From: Closterium sp. NIES-65
Taxonomy: Eukaryota > Streptophyta > Zygnematophyceae > Desmidiales > Closteriaceae
NCBI GenBank assembly: GCA_948144175.1
Contig: CANXME010002068.1
Location: forward strand, 4,092,001-4,156,000
Length of the DNA: 64,000 nt
Direction of reading: 5' to 3'
Part shown: positions 34,348-45,110 of the stretch, piece after piece
How the letters are laid out: each line of letters starts with the position of its first letter
Numbering within the stretch: position 1 is the stretch's first letter
The notes under the pieces: generated by a model
Database searches by the model: none
What the model was told of the DNA's origin: nothing
Seen by the model: only the letters and a program-made list of their open reading frames with translations
Position numbers and translations under genes: made by a program

Positions 34348-34468
34348 TGAAGAAAGTAGAACGAGAATGAATTACTAAGGAATGGAAGTGATACAAATAT
34401 GCAACCCTAGAAATGTGTACCCCATATGGACTACCCCACTATAGCCTACACAATATTATAATTTGACA
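34348..34468 (-). repeat. 5' LTR of copia GH
   Basis: On the minus strand a 121-bp LTR runs from TGTCAAATTATAATATTG to TACTTTCTTCA, with the primer site directly behind it. Three positions differ from the 3' LTR at 19230-19350. Confidence 0.92.
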
Positions 34469-35050
34469 AACTGCCGCATAAAAACAGCGCTGAGATTAAC
34501 GGAAACGATGAAATTTACTCACGCAATTAAATGCGACGACAGCAAAAGCTTTCCGTCACCCGGGGGGAGGGAGGCCACGGTCCATCTCGACTGTCGAGGG
34601 CAAGGATCCGTCGGTGCAGCAGGAGCGCCCGTAAAAACATGGTCGCTAGGAGCAACTATCCGTTCTCCTGGCCGGCTACTGCGCTGCTCCTATCACCACG
34701 GCATCCTTCCCTGTCCCCCCTCCGAGGGGTAATACACTCTAAAAAACGGGGAACCTAGGACCTTAGGCTCTGATACCAAGTGTTATGAGTTGTACTAAGA
34801 AGAGTGCGCGGAAGACTTTATAAAAAGGATGAGAACTACCGAATTACCGAATGATAAAGAAGCAAGCATTTATAAGGTCGAAACCGTGGTAGGTGAGGAC
34901 CTCGGGACGTGGATGGGTTGGAAGTGTCGCGATTGGTGCGGGGCGACTCGGAAGTGGTTCGGGCCGAAGTGTAGGCCGAACCCAAACTGACGCGAACAGT
35001 TCGGGCTGTCATCGCTAGGAGTAGCCTGTACAGTAATGAATTCACATTCA
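34469..35050 (-). mobile_element. LTR retroelement I, 5' LTR and start of leader
   Basis: On the minus strand a 270-bp LTR (34781-35050) runs from TGAATGTGAATTC to CTCATAACA. A CT spacer and the primer site TGGTATCAGAGCC (34766-34778) follow, then about 300 bp of leader up to where GH was inserted. No coding motif is visible. The CT spacer before the primer site matches the gypsy element here, but the family cannot be fixed. The leader may continue at 17786-19229 beyond GH. The outer LTR end is also found at 5271-5352. Confidence 0.65.
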
Positions 35051-35533
35051 TTGTGGAACCTGATTATCTATCGTGGTTCTCATTTTTGCCCTACATTGAT
35101 GGGTACGGAATGTAAGCAACGCCATTTCGTAAACAGTATTCCATTAGCGTATTTTATGAGCACGTGTGTTACGGGTGCAATGGATCGAGGTAGCGAGGAT
35201 TGCACTGAAGTGTCAAATGAGTACAAAGATGTGAGCGAAGGCATGAGCGAACATTTGTACACGAAACATGCAAAAGGTAACGCGGGGCGTGCGAGCTAGC
35301 TAGTGCTACGCTGACAGCGAGGCTCGGGCTAGTCCCGAAGCGTAGGCCGACACGGCCGGGCCAGCAGTGTGAGGTTTGGCAAAACAGTGCGCGCGAGGTT
35401 GGCGAAGTCCCGTTAGCAGTAACGGGCGAACAACGGCTGTTGCTGTACGCGATGTAGTCGGGCTCCGTAAGGAATGCCGGGAAAATTCCTTACAACGTGG
35501 ATCAACTAAGACGTCAGAAAAGTCAAACTAATG
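35051..35533. other. intergenic region upstream of the CCCH gene
   Basis: This is the first non-transposon sequence after the left stack. I see no gene in it. Short frames (60-87 codons) have no recognisable domain. It probably holds promoter-proximal sequence of the gene starting at 36151. Confidence 0.4.
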
Positions 35534-35544
35534 TATATAAATAG
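35534..35544 (+). promoter_or_regulatory. TATA box of the CCCH gene
   Basis: TATATAAATAG matches the plant TATA consensus. It lies about 600 bp upstream of the first ATG of the coding model, which would leave a 5' leader of about 580 bp starting near 35565-35575. The leader contains TCTAACTAAC (36072-36081) shortly before an AG, so a leader intron is possible. The assignment rests on position and motif only. Confidence 0.45.
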
Positions 35545-36150
35545 TTTATACGTTGTCCGGATTGCACCAAACCACCCGCTGCGATTTTGCCAAAAGGGCT
35601 CCACTGTACCATCCTGGTGTTCGTAACAAATAGCTGCGGTGTCCTTCTGGAATGTCCCAAGATTCCCTCGGCACAGTCACATCCCAACAAACACGTCACA
35701 TCCATCCGCATTCCCAGGAAAACCGCGCAAACCCCTGTGTGGCAAACAACCTCCGCCAACGCAACCAAACCAACACCAGACCAGAGGGTTTCTGCGGAAG
35801 CACCAATGGTTCCGCTTTCTGGTTCCTTTTTTAACGAGTGAAACCCTTCTCCCTCCTCTCCTCACCTCTTGTTCCTATCGTTCCCTCCAGCACCATTTTT
35901 TCATCATGCAACCCTAGATCCAGGCTTGTTTGCTTGAAGGACAATTAACAGCTCCATCCACCTAGTGTGAACGAAAAGAGCAGTTTCCGCTTGGTTTCGT
36001 TGACGTTCTTGGGTGGATCTACGCTTTGCGCGAGCTAATTGCTGATTGACAATCCAGGATGACATGATCTGGATCTAACTAACTTGAAAAGGTTCAAGTA
36101 AAGGAGTCTCGCAAACTGTGCTTACGCGTTTGAGGGAAGATTTAACAAAC

Positions 36151-39100
36151 ATGTCGAATCCAATGGTCTCGTCCGCATCGCAAGCGTTTCATAATCCGCC
36201 AACGCTCACTGATCCGAATTATGCACAGCCCCCTCCTGCCAAGCGTGTTAGAGTGAGGCGCGTAACTTGGGCATCAGATGATCGACTTCGAGAGGTTTGT
36301 CTTCGTCCTGGCGTTGTTTCTTGAGTATTCTATACGAGTTATTGTTCGTCTATGCTATCCGAGCCTTTTAATCTCAGATCTCGTGAACAAAGCGATTTAA
36401 TAAACTTTAACGTGCAATTACTGCTAACTAGGCTCGTCTTGCAGTTTGGGCTTGAAAATTTTGTCCCCTTGCCCGTTTCTTGCTTCCACGGAAAACAACG
36501 TAAGGATGCTTGATACATATAATCTGTTCTGATCTCCTAGATCTACTACAATACTGTCTCGTCGTGCATTGATGCATCCGCCGTTTGCCGTCACTTTTAA
36601 TCATGATGCGTGGTATATATATATATATTTTCCAAATACCTTTCAGATACCAATTTTCTGCAAGTTCTCGTTGTTCATCGAGTTACCGGATATTAAGTTT
36701 TGTGTTCCGAACCAGATCCGTCCGTGTTTCCCGGCGTTGTAGCAAGCAAGTTGTTGTTTCTCCGCGCTGTCTTGACCAGGTCCGTCTGTTCAACACAGAA
36801 GATGCCCCGTGTATGGCCATATCTACAGGCCTTGGGGGTGCCCCCCCAGCTCCATCCACTAGTTTCCGGTCTTCCATGGACGGCCCTCCGGGTTTTAGCC
36901 GACCTAAGAAAGTCCGGTGCGACTCCGCGGCAGTGGCGGCGATGGTGACTCAAACTCCCTGGAAATCTCCTGAAAAAGTAGGGTCTGATTTCCTTGACCC
37001 ACAATATCATACGCTGTTGTGTGTGCTGGTGTGCTGGTGCTCCTGGTTGGCCCCGACTCTTCTTCCCCTCGGCGGGTAGAATCTGAAGTGGGATGGCCTC
37101 GTTCGTGTCACCGCGCGGCGTGCACAGGAGATGGGGTCGATAGGCCTGTGAGAGGGAGGGGGGAGAAATGGGATCCTGGAAGGGGGGTATGAAGGAGGCG
37201 GTTGCGGTTGAAGGAAAGAAGAGAAAGGGGGAGGGGAGGGGAAGGGGGGTGCGGATGAATGGGTAGAGGGAGTGTGTGAGATAGCTGAGGAAAGAGAAGA
37301 AATGAGTGATTTGGGTGGGAGAGGGAGGGTAAGGAGGAAAGATTGTGGGGTTGAGGGGGGCGAGTAAGAGTAAGAGCGTAAGAGGGGGATCGGTGGGGAA
37401 AGGACCGAGATTCTCTTTTGCGTGTACGGTTCTTAACAGCCCCAAATGTTGCAGCCACTGCAAGAAAGCGCTGTGAGAACCGGACAGGGATAACCACCTA
37501 ATGTGTGGGCTTCTGTGGATTGGAATGAAGGGCTCTAAGCATTGCAAGCTCACACCCCTCTGGGAGGGAAGGTGGTGGACCCTTTAGTATGCGGCAAGCG
37601 GCCCTGGATGATGTTAATTGGTAGTTGAAGCTTGGAAAGGGCACAAGGAGGAAGTTCACTCCAGTGCAATCACCTGGATCAGAGTGGGCTTGAAGGCACG
37701 CATGTAACTTACTTGGAAAAGCTCTGAGGGGGCTCCTAGGGCTCTGAAGGGGGCTCCTAGGGCTCTGAAGGGGGCTCCTAGGGCGTGATGGAAAGCAGTG
37801 GCCTTTCACTTGATCACCTTCATCACATGTCCTGCGCTGCTGTTTCGTGCTGCAAGAGAAAGTGAGCGCGAGCGCTATTGAGCAACGCATGTCCTTTCCG
37901 TGCTGTGGTGGTGGCTGTGCGTGTGAGCAGGTGGAGCTGGAGGCGGAGTGGCAGGTGGTGGCAGGGGAGGACAGCGCGCAGGTGGAGGTGCAGAAGCAGA
38001 GGGAGATGCGCTCCTTCGAGGCCTTCTATCCACGACCCTCTGCCATTCCTGAATCGTACGCACACGCTCGTCTCTTCTGCTTGCTTCGTGTTCAAGCAGT
38101 CCCGCACTCCCCTCTGTTACCCCTCCGAATGTTGCTGGGATCTGTCCGGCTCTCTTCCTCTCTCCCTTCTCCTTCCGCTCGTGCTAACAGTCTTCCTTGT
38201 TCTCTGTTTCGTTTCCTCTGCTCTCCATTCCTTGTCCCATCCCTCCCTCTCTCCCCTTCCCGCCTCCATCCTCCCTCTCCCTGCTCCCTCCCGGCCTTCT
38301 ATTCTCCCGCCCTTTTCTCTTCCCACCCCCTCTCTCCCTCTCCCCTTCCCCCCCCTCCTTTCTCCCCCTCCCAGGCCGGCGGAGCCGCAGGATCCGTTGG
38401 AGGCGGTGCAGGACGACAGTCGCATCCCCGTCATCCCGCTCGTCTCCCTGGACGACGACGCTGCTGACGACCCCGACGCCTCCGCCTCCCCCGCTCCTCC
38501 GCCCGACTCCGCCGCAGCAGGCGCAACAGGGGAAGCCACAGCAGGTGCAGGAGCAGCGGGAGGAGCAGCAGCGGGGGGAGGAGTCGTGGGAGGCGGAGGG
38601 GAGCAAATGGTAGGAGCGCTACCAGGGCAAGGTCCGGGGGCGGGGTATCCCAGAAGACCGGATATGATGACAGTAGGCCCACACGCGCCAGCGGCAGTAC
38701 CCCCGGCAGGTCTGGGAGCAGGAACGATGCCAAACCCGCCTGCCATGCACCCTGGACGCCCCCTCATGCATGGGGCCCCCATGCACGGCCCACCTATGCA
38801 CGGCCCGCCTATGCACGGGCCGCCCATGCCTCAACATGGTGGCGGCATGGGGTGGAGAGGACCTCCTCCGGGCATGCAGCATGAGGGGCCCATGGGCCAT
38901 CCCATGGGCCCTCCTCCCTGGAACGTGCCCAGAGGGGGTGATGGCGGTGGTGGTGGTGGTGGCGGCGGCGGCAGAGGCATGGGGAATGCTGGGTTTGCAG
39001 GTTCGCCTGGGGCTGCGGGAGGAAGGGTGATGAAAGGAGGCATGGGAGGTGAATCGGGTGTGTCTGCACGGGGTCTGGGGAGTGGTGGGAGCCGTGAGGG

Positions 39101-42100
39101 ACAGACGGGAGGAGGAGGAAGAGGTGGGGGGCGGGGCGGGGTAGGGGGAGGAGGAGAAGGAGGAGGAAGAGGAGGAGGGGGGAGAGGAGGAGGAGGAGCG
39201 GGAGTTCCAGCGGCTGAGATAGCAGCGGCAGCAGCAGCAGCTGTGGCATCTCTGTCGGATTCGGGGACAGTGGATGAGGAGCTATTGGCAAAGACCATTG
39301 CGGCGCTCACAGCGTCACAGAGTGCAGCAGGAGTGGGCGCTGCAGCAGCTCGTAACGGGCCAGAACAGGGAGGAGCAGCAGCGGCAGCAGTAGCGGCGGC
39401 GGCAGCGGCGGCAGCAGCAGCAGCAGGAGGAGACGCAGGAGGGCCAGGAACACGGGTTTCAGTGCAAGGGAGCTCGAAAGAAACCGCAGGGCCGTTCCGG
39501 CCGCCTCCCACGGATAGCATGGGCCGGGGAATGGACGATTTCTCTCTGCGGGACAACGCCTTTGGTCATCCCGGCTCCATGCCTAGAGAAAACGGCTTCA
39601 GCCCGGGTTTCGGTTCTGGTGCTGGCAGTGCTACTATGGGAGAAGCCGGGCCTCCAATGCGACCCCCAGGGCCGCATTCCGGACCCCCTCGCGGGTTTCC
39701 TCCGCATGCAGGCCCTCCGCCTGGTCCCGGCGGCCCCCCTCCCCGGCCCAGCGGCCCTGCAGGCCCCCCTGGACCCATGCCCATGGGTGGCGCAGGCGGA
39801 CCCATGGGCGCTGTAGCAGCAGGAGAGGGAGGAGCAGGAGCGGGAGTAGGAGCGGAAGGAGGAGGAGGAGGAGGAGGAGGGGGGGCGCCTATGGGGCAGG
39901 CTGGTCCCATGGGACCTGGGGGCCTTCGTGGGGGCCCTGGGGGACCCGGGGGTCCTGGGGGCCCTGGGGGACCGTTTGGTCCGGGCGGACCGGGTGGCGT
40001 GGGCGGAAGACCTTCAGGGCCAGGCGGGCCGCCCTTCCGATCACCCTTCCCACCCAACGGGCCCGGCCCAGGACCATTCCCCATGGGGCCCCCTGGACCC
40101 GCCGGCATGCCTCCCGGCCCTCCCCCATTCCCGGGACCCGGGGGCCCAGGGGGACCAGGGGGTCCGGGTGGATTCAGAGGACGAGGGGGAAGGGGTCCGC
40201 CAGGGCCGAGGGGAATGGGGTTTATGGGTGGGCCCAGGGGTCGGCCGGATGGGCCGCCGCCGCAATTTCATGGGGGACCTCCTCTGCCTGCTCCTCCCCG
40301 CGGCCCTATGAACGGGCCCCCCACGCCCTTTGGCGCGGACGAAGGTCCGTTTCCCCCTTTCAGTGAGCCTGGTAAGGGTCCTATGCCCCGCCACATGCCC
40401 CCCCGCATGGGGCCTGGTCCTGGCCCGAATGCTGGCCCAAACTTCGGCCCTAACATGCCCCCCGAATTTGGTCCCAACATCGGCCCAGGTGGCGGCAACA
40501 TCGGCCCAGGTGGCGGCAACATCGGCCCAGGTGGTGGCAACATGGGTCCAGGTGGCAACATGGGTTCTGGGACGGGCATGAGTCCAGGGCACGGCATGGG
40601 ACCTGGTGGGGCTAAATTCGGACCTGGTGGGCCGGGGGGCCTTCCCCCTGCTGCCCACATGCGCCCTTCTCCATCCGATCCGCTCAGTGCTGCGGATGGG
40701 CCCATGCGTGGACCCCATGGGACGTGGCAAGGCAGGGAGGGCGGTGGTGGCAGAGCGGGAGGGGTGGGTGAGGGGAACGATGGAGAGGGGGGTGATAGGG
40801 GAGGAGCAGCGCAGGGGGGAGGGGCGGCGGCAGCAGCGGCAGGAGGAGGAGCAGGCGGAGGGGGGAGCAGCAGCAGGGATGGATCAGCAAGGGAAGCTGC
40901 TGGGCGTGGTGGTGATGCCGAGGCGGATGGGCGGATAGAGAGATTTGAGCGAGGAGCTGGTATGGACAAGGAGAACGGCGATGCAGGAGGCACTCCAGAT
41001 GCAGGAGCAGCAGGAGCAGGAGCGGGCATGTACAGGTCTGGGGTGAAACCGTCTCTCCAGTGGGTGACCAAGGTTGAAAAGGTGCCTGTTGGGGCTCCCA
41101 TGGGCGCGGGTACAGAACCGGGAGCAGCAGCAGGCGCAGCAGAAGGGCTGTTGCAGCAAGGGCCAGGGGGGACGCAAGGCTCGTCAGCAGCAGTGGCAGG
41201 CGCAGCAGGGACAGCAGGGGCAGCAGGAGCAGCGGGGCAAGGAGGAGGGATCCCGGGACCACAGAGTCACATGTCTGCCATCACACCATCCAATGGCCCA
41301 TCCACTGGCCCTCCCAATGGCCCTTCAAATAGGGGCCCCAGCGGCGCTCCCAGCGGCCCGGTCAGCAGCTCCGTCCCTGGTGCTGCGGATGTGCCTGCTG
41401 CTTCCCCCGGCGCTCAAGGACCCCTGGGCCCCCCCAATGGCCCTCCAGGCCCCCCTGGGCCCCAAGGCTGGGTGGGTGGGGCGCCGTTAAATGGCATGGG
41501 CGGGCCTGTTCCCCCGCCCTTCCATGGGGGGAGGGGGGGAGGCGGAATGGGAGGGGGCGGGATGGGCGGAGGGGGGATGGGAGGGAGAGGGATGGGAGGA
41601 GGGATGGGCGCAGGGGGCATTGGTGGAGGTGGCATGGGCGGAGGGGGAATGGGCGGAGGGGGAATGGGCGGAGGTGGCATGGGCGGAGGGGGCATGGGCG
41701 GAGGGGGCATGGGCGGAGGGGGCATGGGCGGAGGGGGAATGGGCGGAGGGGGAATGGGCGGAGGGGGAATGGGCGGAGGGGGAATGGGCGGGGGCGGCAT
41801 GGGTGGGGGGGGCATGGGTGGAGGGGGCATGGGCGGGGGGGGCATGGGTGGAGGGGGAATGGGCGGAGGAGGCATGGGCGGAGGGGGAATGGGGGGAGGT
41901 GGCATGGGCGGAGGGGGCATGGGCGGAGGGGGAATGGGCGGAGGAGGTATGGGCGGAGGGGGCATGGGCGGCCCATTCCCCCGGGCCCCCCCTGGCGGGC
42001 CAGGCTTTGGGGAAGGGCCCTCGGGACCCCCGTTTGGGGAGTTTGACAAGCAGGGTGGCGGAGGAGGGTGGGGAAGGGGAGGCCCAGGGGGAGGGGGAGG

Positions 42101-43169
42101 GAGGGGGCGAAGGCGGTGCCTGTATTTCAACACTCCGTCAGGGTGCAGGAATGGCCCCCGGTGCACCTTCCTGCACGAAGGCCCGGGACCCGAGGGATTT
42201 GTGGGCGGCGGTAGAGGCGGGGGAGGCGACTGGTGTGGCGGGGAATGGGGTGGTGGAGAGTGGGGGGGAGGTGAATGGGGAGGTGGTGGGGGAGGCGGGA
42301 TGATGGGGGGAGGTGGGGGTGGACGTGGCGGGGGGATGATGGGGCCGGGGGGGAGAGGAGGGTGGATGGGGGGTGGAGGGCGAGGGGGGATGATGGGGAG
42401 AGGTGGGGGAAGGGGCGGGCGGATGGATGAGAATGGGGGGGACATTGCCATGGGTGGGGGGGATGAGGGAAGCATGGGCGGGAATATGGGGGGAACTGGA
42501 GGGCCTGGGGGTATGGTTGGGGGAAGTATGAATGGGGGAAATTCGGGTGGAGCAGGGGGTATGGGCAGAGGTGGGAGTATGGGCGGAGGGGGCAATATGG
42601 GAGGGGGCAATATGGGAGGAGGGGGTATGGGAGGAGGGAACATGGGCGGAGGGGGAAGCATGGGGGGAGGGGGAAATATGGGCGGAGGGGGAAGCATGGG
42701 CGGAGGGGGAAGCATGGGCGGTGGGGGAAATATGGGCGGAGGGGGAAGCATGGGCGGAGGTGGAAATATGGGTGGAGGGGGAAGCACAGGCGGAGGGGGA
42801 AGCATGGGCGGAGGGGGAAACATGGGTGGAGGGGGAAGCATGGGCGGAGGAGGAAACATGGGCGGAGGGGGAAATATGGGTGGAGGGGGTTTTATGGGAG
42901 GGGGGGACTTTGGAGGAGGTATGGGTGGAGAATGGAATGAAGGGAATTGGGAGGGTGAGAACTGGGGAAATGCTGCTGCCATGGGTGGTAGGGAAGGCGG
43001 TAGGGCGATGATGGAAGGGGGCATGGCAGCAGGGCAGGGCGGTGCAGGCAATGGCAGCAGAGACAGCATGATGGGCAGTGCTGCTGGTGCTGTGGATGGT
43101 GGGGGTGGTGGAGGAAGAGGAGGGCGAGGAGGGGGAGCGGGGCGGGGAGGGGACTTGAACTATAACTGA
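36151..43169 (+). CDS. CCCH zinc-finger, PNUTS/C3H6-like protein with RVxF motif
   Basis: I model four exons: 36151-36294, 36780-36977, 37931-38055 and 38375-43169, giving 1,753 residues with all introns GT-AG. Exon 1 ends and exon 2 begins a conserved block, VTWASDDRLREVRLFNTED (residues 38-56), with a protein phosphatase 1 docking motif RVTW at 37-40. GPPGF and PWKSPEK (108-114) follow. Exon 3 holds EWQVVAGEDS, VQKQRE and YPRPSAIP. Exon 4 opens with an IPVIPL acidic block. It has a helical VDEELLAKTIAALTAS near 450-470, long Gly/Pro/Met repeats, one CX8CX5CX3H finger (C1404, C1413, C1419, H1423) and a Gly-rich C-terminus ending GRGGDLNYN. From memory, this order fits plant C3H6-type proteins (about 400 residues) and animal PNUTS, a nuclear PP1 partner in transcription termination. 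The extra length is repeat expansion. Function is inferred. Confidence 0.85.
36295..36779 (+). other. intron 1 of the CCCH gene
   Basis: Donor GAG|GTTTGT and acceptor TTGACCAG|GTCCGT, phase 0, 485 bp. The join rebuilds the conserved LREVRLF block, which is strong support. The interior holds a TATATATATATAT run near 36615. Confidence 0.85.
36978..37930 (+). other. intron 2 of the CCCH gene
   Basis: Donor GAAAAA|GTAGGG and acceptor GTGAGCAG|GTGGAG, phase 0, 953 bp. The join gives PWKSPEK followed by VELEAEWQVVAGEDS, as expected for the family. The intron contains an AG-rich stretch (37140-37400) and three tandem copies of CTCCTAGGGCTCTGAAGGGGG-type repeats near 37730-37780. Confidence 0.82.
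38056..38374 (+). other. intron 3 of the CCCH gene
   Basis: Donor GAATC|GTACGC and acceptor CTCCCAG|GCCGGC, 319 bp; the interrupted serine codon (TC|G) keeps the frame. The last 200 bases are an unusually long C/T tract (TCTCCCTCTCCCC type). The frame stays open through the intron, so a retained-intron product is conceivable. Confidence 0.75.
41545..41970 (+). repeat. coding minisatellite, GGGGM units
   Basis: About 28 copies of a 15-bp unit, ATGGGCGGAGGGGGC with silent variants, encode Met-Gly-Gly-Gly-Gly inside exon 4 just before the zinc finger. The period keeps the frame. The strand is almost pure purine and G-rich and could form G-quadruplexes. The antisense frame is also open (PPPMP units, part of a 551-codon frame at 41414-43069) but is a by-product. 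Confidence 0.9.
42571..42900 (+). repeat. coding minisatellite, GGGG(S/N)M units
   Basis: About 18 copies of an 18-bp unit encode Gly4-Ser/Asn-Met after the zinc finger. It differs in period from the upstream 15-bp array, so the two probably expanded separately. Units alternate between AGCATG and AATATG, suggesting duplication of a two-unit block. Confidence 0.88.
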
Positions 43170-45110
43170 TGCTGCTGTTGCTGGAGGAGCATTGTGTGTA
43201 CGCGCTTTAAGGTACGGCCTTGTGCCTGCTCACTGCGGCCCATGTCTGTGCTCCATGCACATGCACATGCACACATGTCACTGCGTCCTTCCTCCCTGCG
43301 CCATGCACCACAAGCACATCACTGCAGTCACTGTTCCCACCTGTGCTGCCACCATGTTTCTCCACATGCACGCCTCCAGCATCTCACACTCCCTTTACAT
43401 GCAGCCTGCGCTGTACCATGGTAGCGCTGCCCATGCTCACAGGTCCATGCTCACAGGTCCATGCTCACAGGTCCATGCTCACAGGTCCATGCTCACAGGT
43501 GTGCACCTGCGCAGCTGCGCTCCTTGCTTTATTGCAGTAGCATCTCGGTGCCCACTGGTCCCACTTGCATCCCTGTGCATATTAATGCGCATGCATGTGC
43601 TCATACACATGCTCACTGTGTCTCACACAGAGAGCATCATGTCAACTTCTGCCGGCACGTGCATGTACATGCATGCAAAGGCACACCCATGCACTCACGT
43701 ACATGCACTTGCTGCATGCGCACACACATGCCCGCACATGGTCCCACGTGCCTACACATGCATGCATGCACTCTCCCACCCGCATGCTCCACCCATCGCT
43801 ATGGGGGTATCTCCTCTGCTCTAGCTGAGGGGGGGCCGGGGAGGGGGGGGAAGGAGGTGAGGGGAAGGAAGATGAAGGGTAGCGGGGGTGTGGAGTGGGA
43901 GGGGAGGTGAGGTGGAGTGGGATAGTGTATGATACTTGTATATTGCAATTCGCCAGGGACGGTGCATTTTTGTTTGCTCATATGCTGTGGTTGCTGGAAC
44001 CCAAAGACTGCACGTACTCATTCCCAGCTTAATTCCGCACTCACGAGTGCCGTGCTCTTATCCTTGATGCATGTCAACTTAGAGTAGCTCAAGCACAACT
44101 AAAGCAAGCTGGTTGCATGGTGCGGGAAACTCAGAGCGGCAGCAGTCTCTCTGTACCCGCTATAACCTTCACAACCATCACAACCATGCTCCTGCCACCT
44201 AACAACCCCCCCTTTGTAACCTCCCGTGGTCTGCCTCCTTCTCAATCTCCCCACCACTTTCAGAATGCCATGTCGCAGTGAAGAGCACAGGAAGATCCAA
44301 TGTGTGGTGCGCACAGGGCATGGTATTGCTGCCGCCACTCACAAACCTTCACGACCCCTTCTTTCCGTTATTATGAAATCAACCGAGCACCGCAGGCAGC
44401 AGCAGCAGCAAGTGCTGTAGGTGTTGTGTCGTGCACTGCTGTGTGCCGTGCCGTGCCGTCCCGTGCCGTGCCCCATCAACCGCTCCACCATGCTCGGCCA
44501 CAGGAAATGCAGAAAGGCTTGATCTGGATGCAAGTGTGCGTGTACTTGGTTTGGGTTGCCTTGCTCTGCTTCCAAAGTGCCTTGCATGCTCACTCTTAGG
44601 CATCCTGGCTCTTCTCATCTGCCTGCTGGAACCTCATTGCAAGCTGCCGGGCAGCCTTGCCTGCAGAGCAGAGTGTGCCAGAGCCAGGCACCTGAGCTTA
44701 CAATACGGTAGTGCATGCTTTGCACTGCTCTGCTCTGCGACGCTCTGCTCTGCGCTGCTATGCTGTGCTGTGTTCTGTGCGGAACTGTGCGCGAGTGTGT
44801 TGCGCTGCGTGATGCCACGTGGGGCTTGCCCATGAGCAGAGCGTGCAAGGGCATTGGTGTATCTTGTGTTTCTCACTTGCATAGCATGATGCACTCTGGG
44901 TGGCAACAGTGACTTGCATCGATTGGTGTATCGGTTTCCCTCAACAATGGGAAGGGCTGAAAAGAGGTGGTTTGTGGAGTGGATTGTGCGGCCGTGTTGT
45001 GTGTTTGTACCAGAGCTTATTTTTTAAATCATGATACCCTGATTTTTAGTAATGTTGACATGGAAACCCTGATCTTTAGTGCGGCTAATGGTAGATAAAA
45101 AATAAATTAA
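43170..45110. other. non-coding region after the CCCH gene
   Basis: The first part is probably 3' untranslated sequence. It is rich in CATGCA/ACATGC words (43255-43790). It has a 14-bp tandem array (43431-43500) and CCGTG and CTCTG low-complexity runs near 44450 and 44730. No frame has a recognisable domain; the Cys/His-rich frames at 43192-43910 follow the CACATG repeats. No clear polyadenylation signal stands out. AATAAATTAAAAAAAAAA near 45100 may be the tail of an old retrocopy. Confidence 0.5.
43431..43500 (+). repeat. 14-bp tandem repeat, five copies
   Basis: Five exact head-to-tail copies of CCATGCTCACAGGT, about 260 bp after the stop codon of the CCCH gene. Confidence 0.95.

Larger units (their letters stand above)
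19230..34468 (-). mobile_element. Ty1/copia retrotransposon GH, split by two insertions
   Basis: One copia element runs leftwards between a 5' LTR at 34348-34468 and a 3' LTR at 19230-19350. Its LTRs are 121 bp and differ at three positions. A Ty3/gypsy element (23215-29392) sits in the integrase region: protein at 29393 and below continues in sense at 23214 and below. The small element F (32474-34029) sits in the leader. Without these the element is about 7.5 kb. Its coding region has about two or three breaks besides the insertions. Flanks AACAG and AACTG may be a target duplication with one change. It is somewhat older than the two elements inside it. Confidence 0.92.

Noticed and set aside
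36445-36499. An alternative second exon of the CCCH gene after the acceptor at 36444
   Set aside because: It has good-looking splice sites, but its peptide does not continue the conserved LREVRLF block, whereas the exon at 36780 does exactly.
37878-38374. Upstream part of the long open frame as the true N-terminus of the CCCH protein
   Set aside because: It reads through intron 3 in a phase that skips the conserved VAGEDS block; the exon model fits the family better.
43192-43910. Cys/His-rich small proteins
   Set aside because: They are translations of CACATG and CATGCA repeats in a non-coding region, with no zinc-finger spacing.
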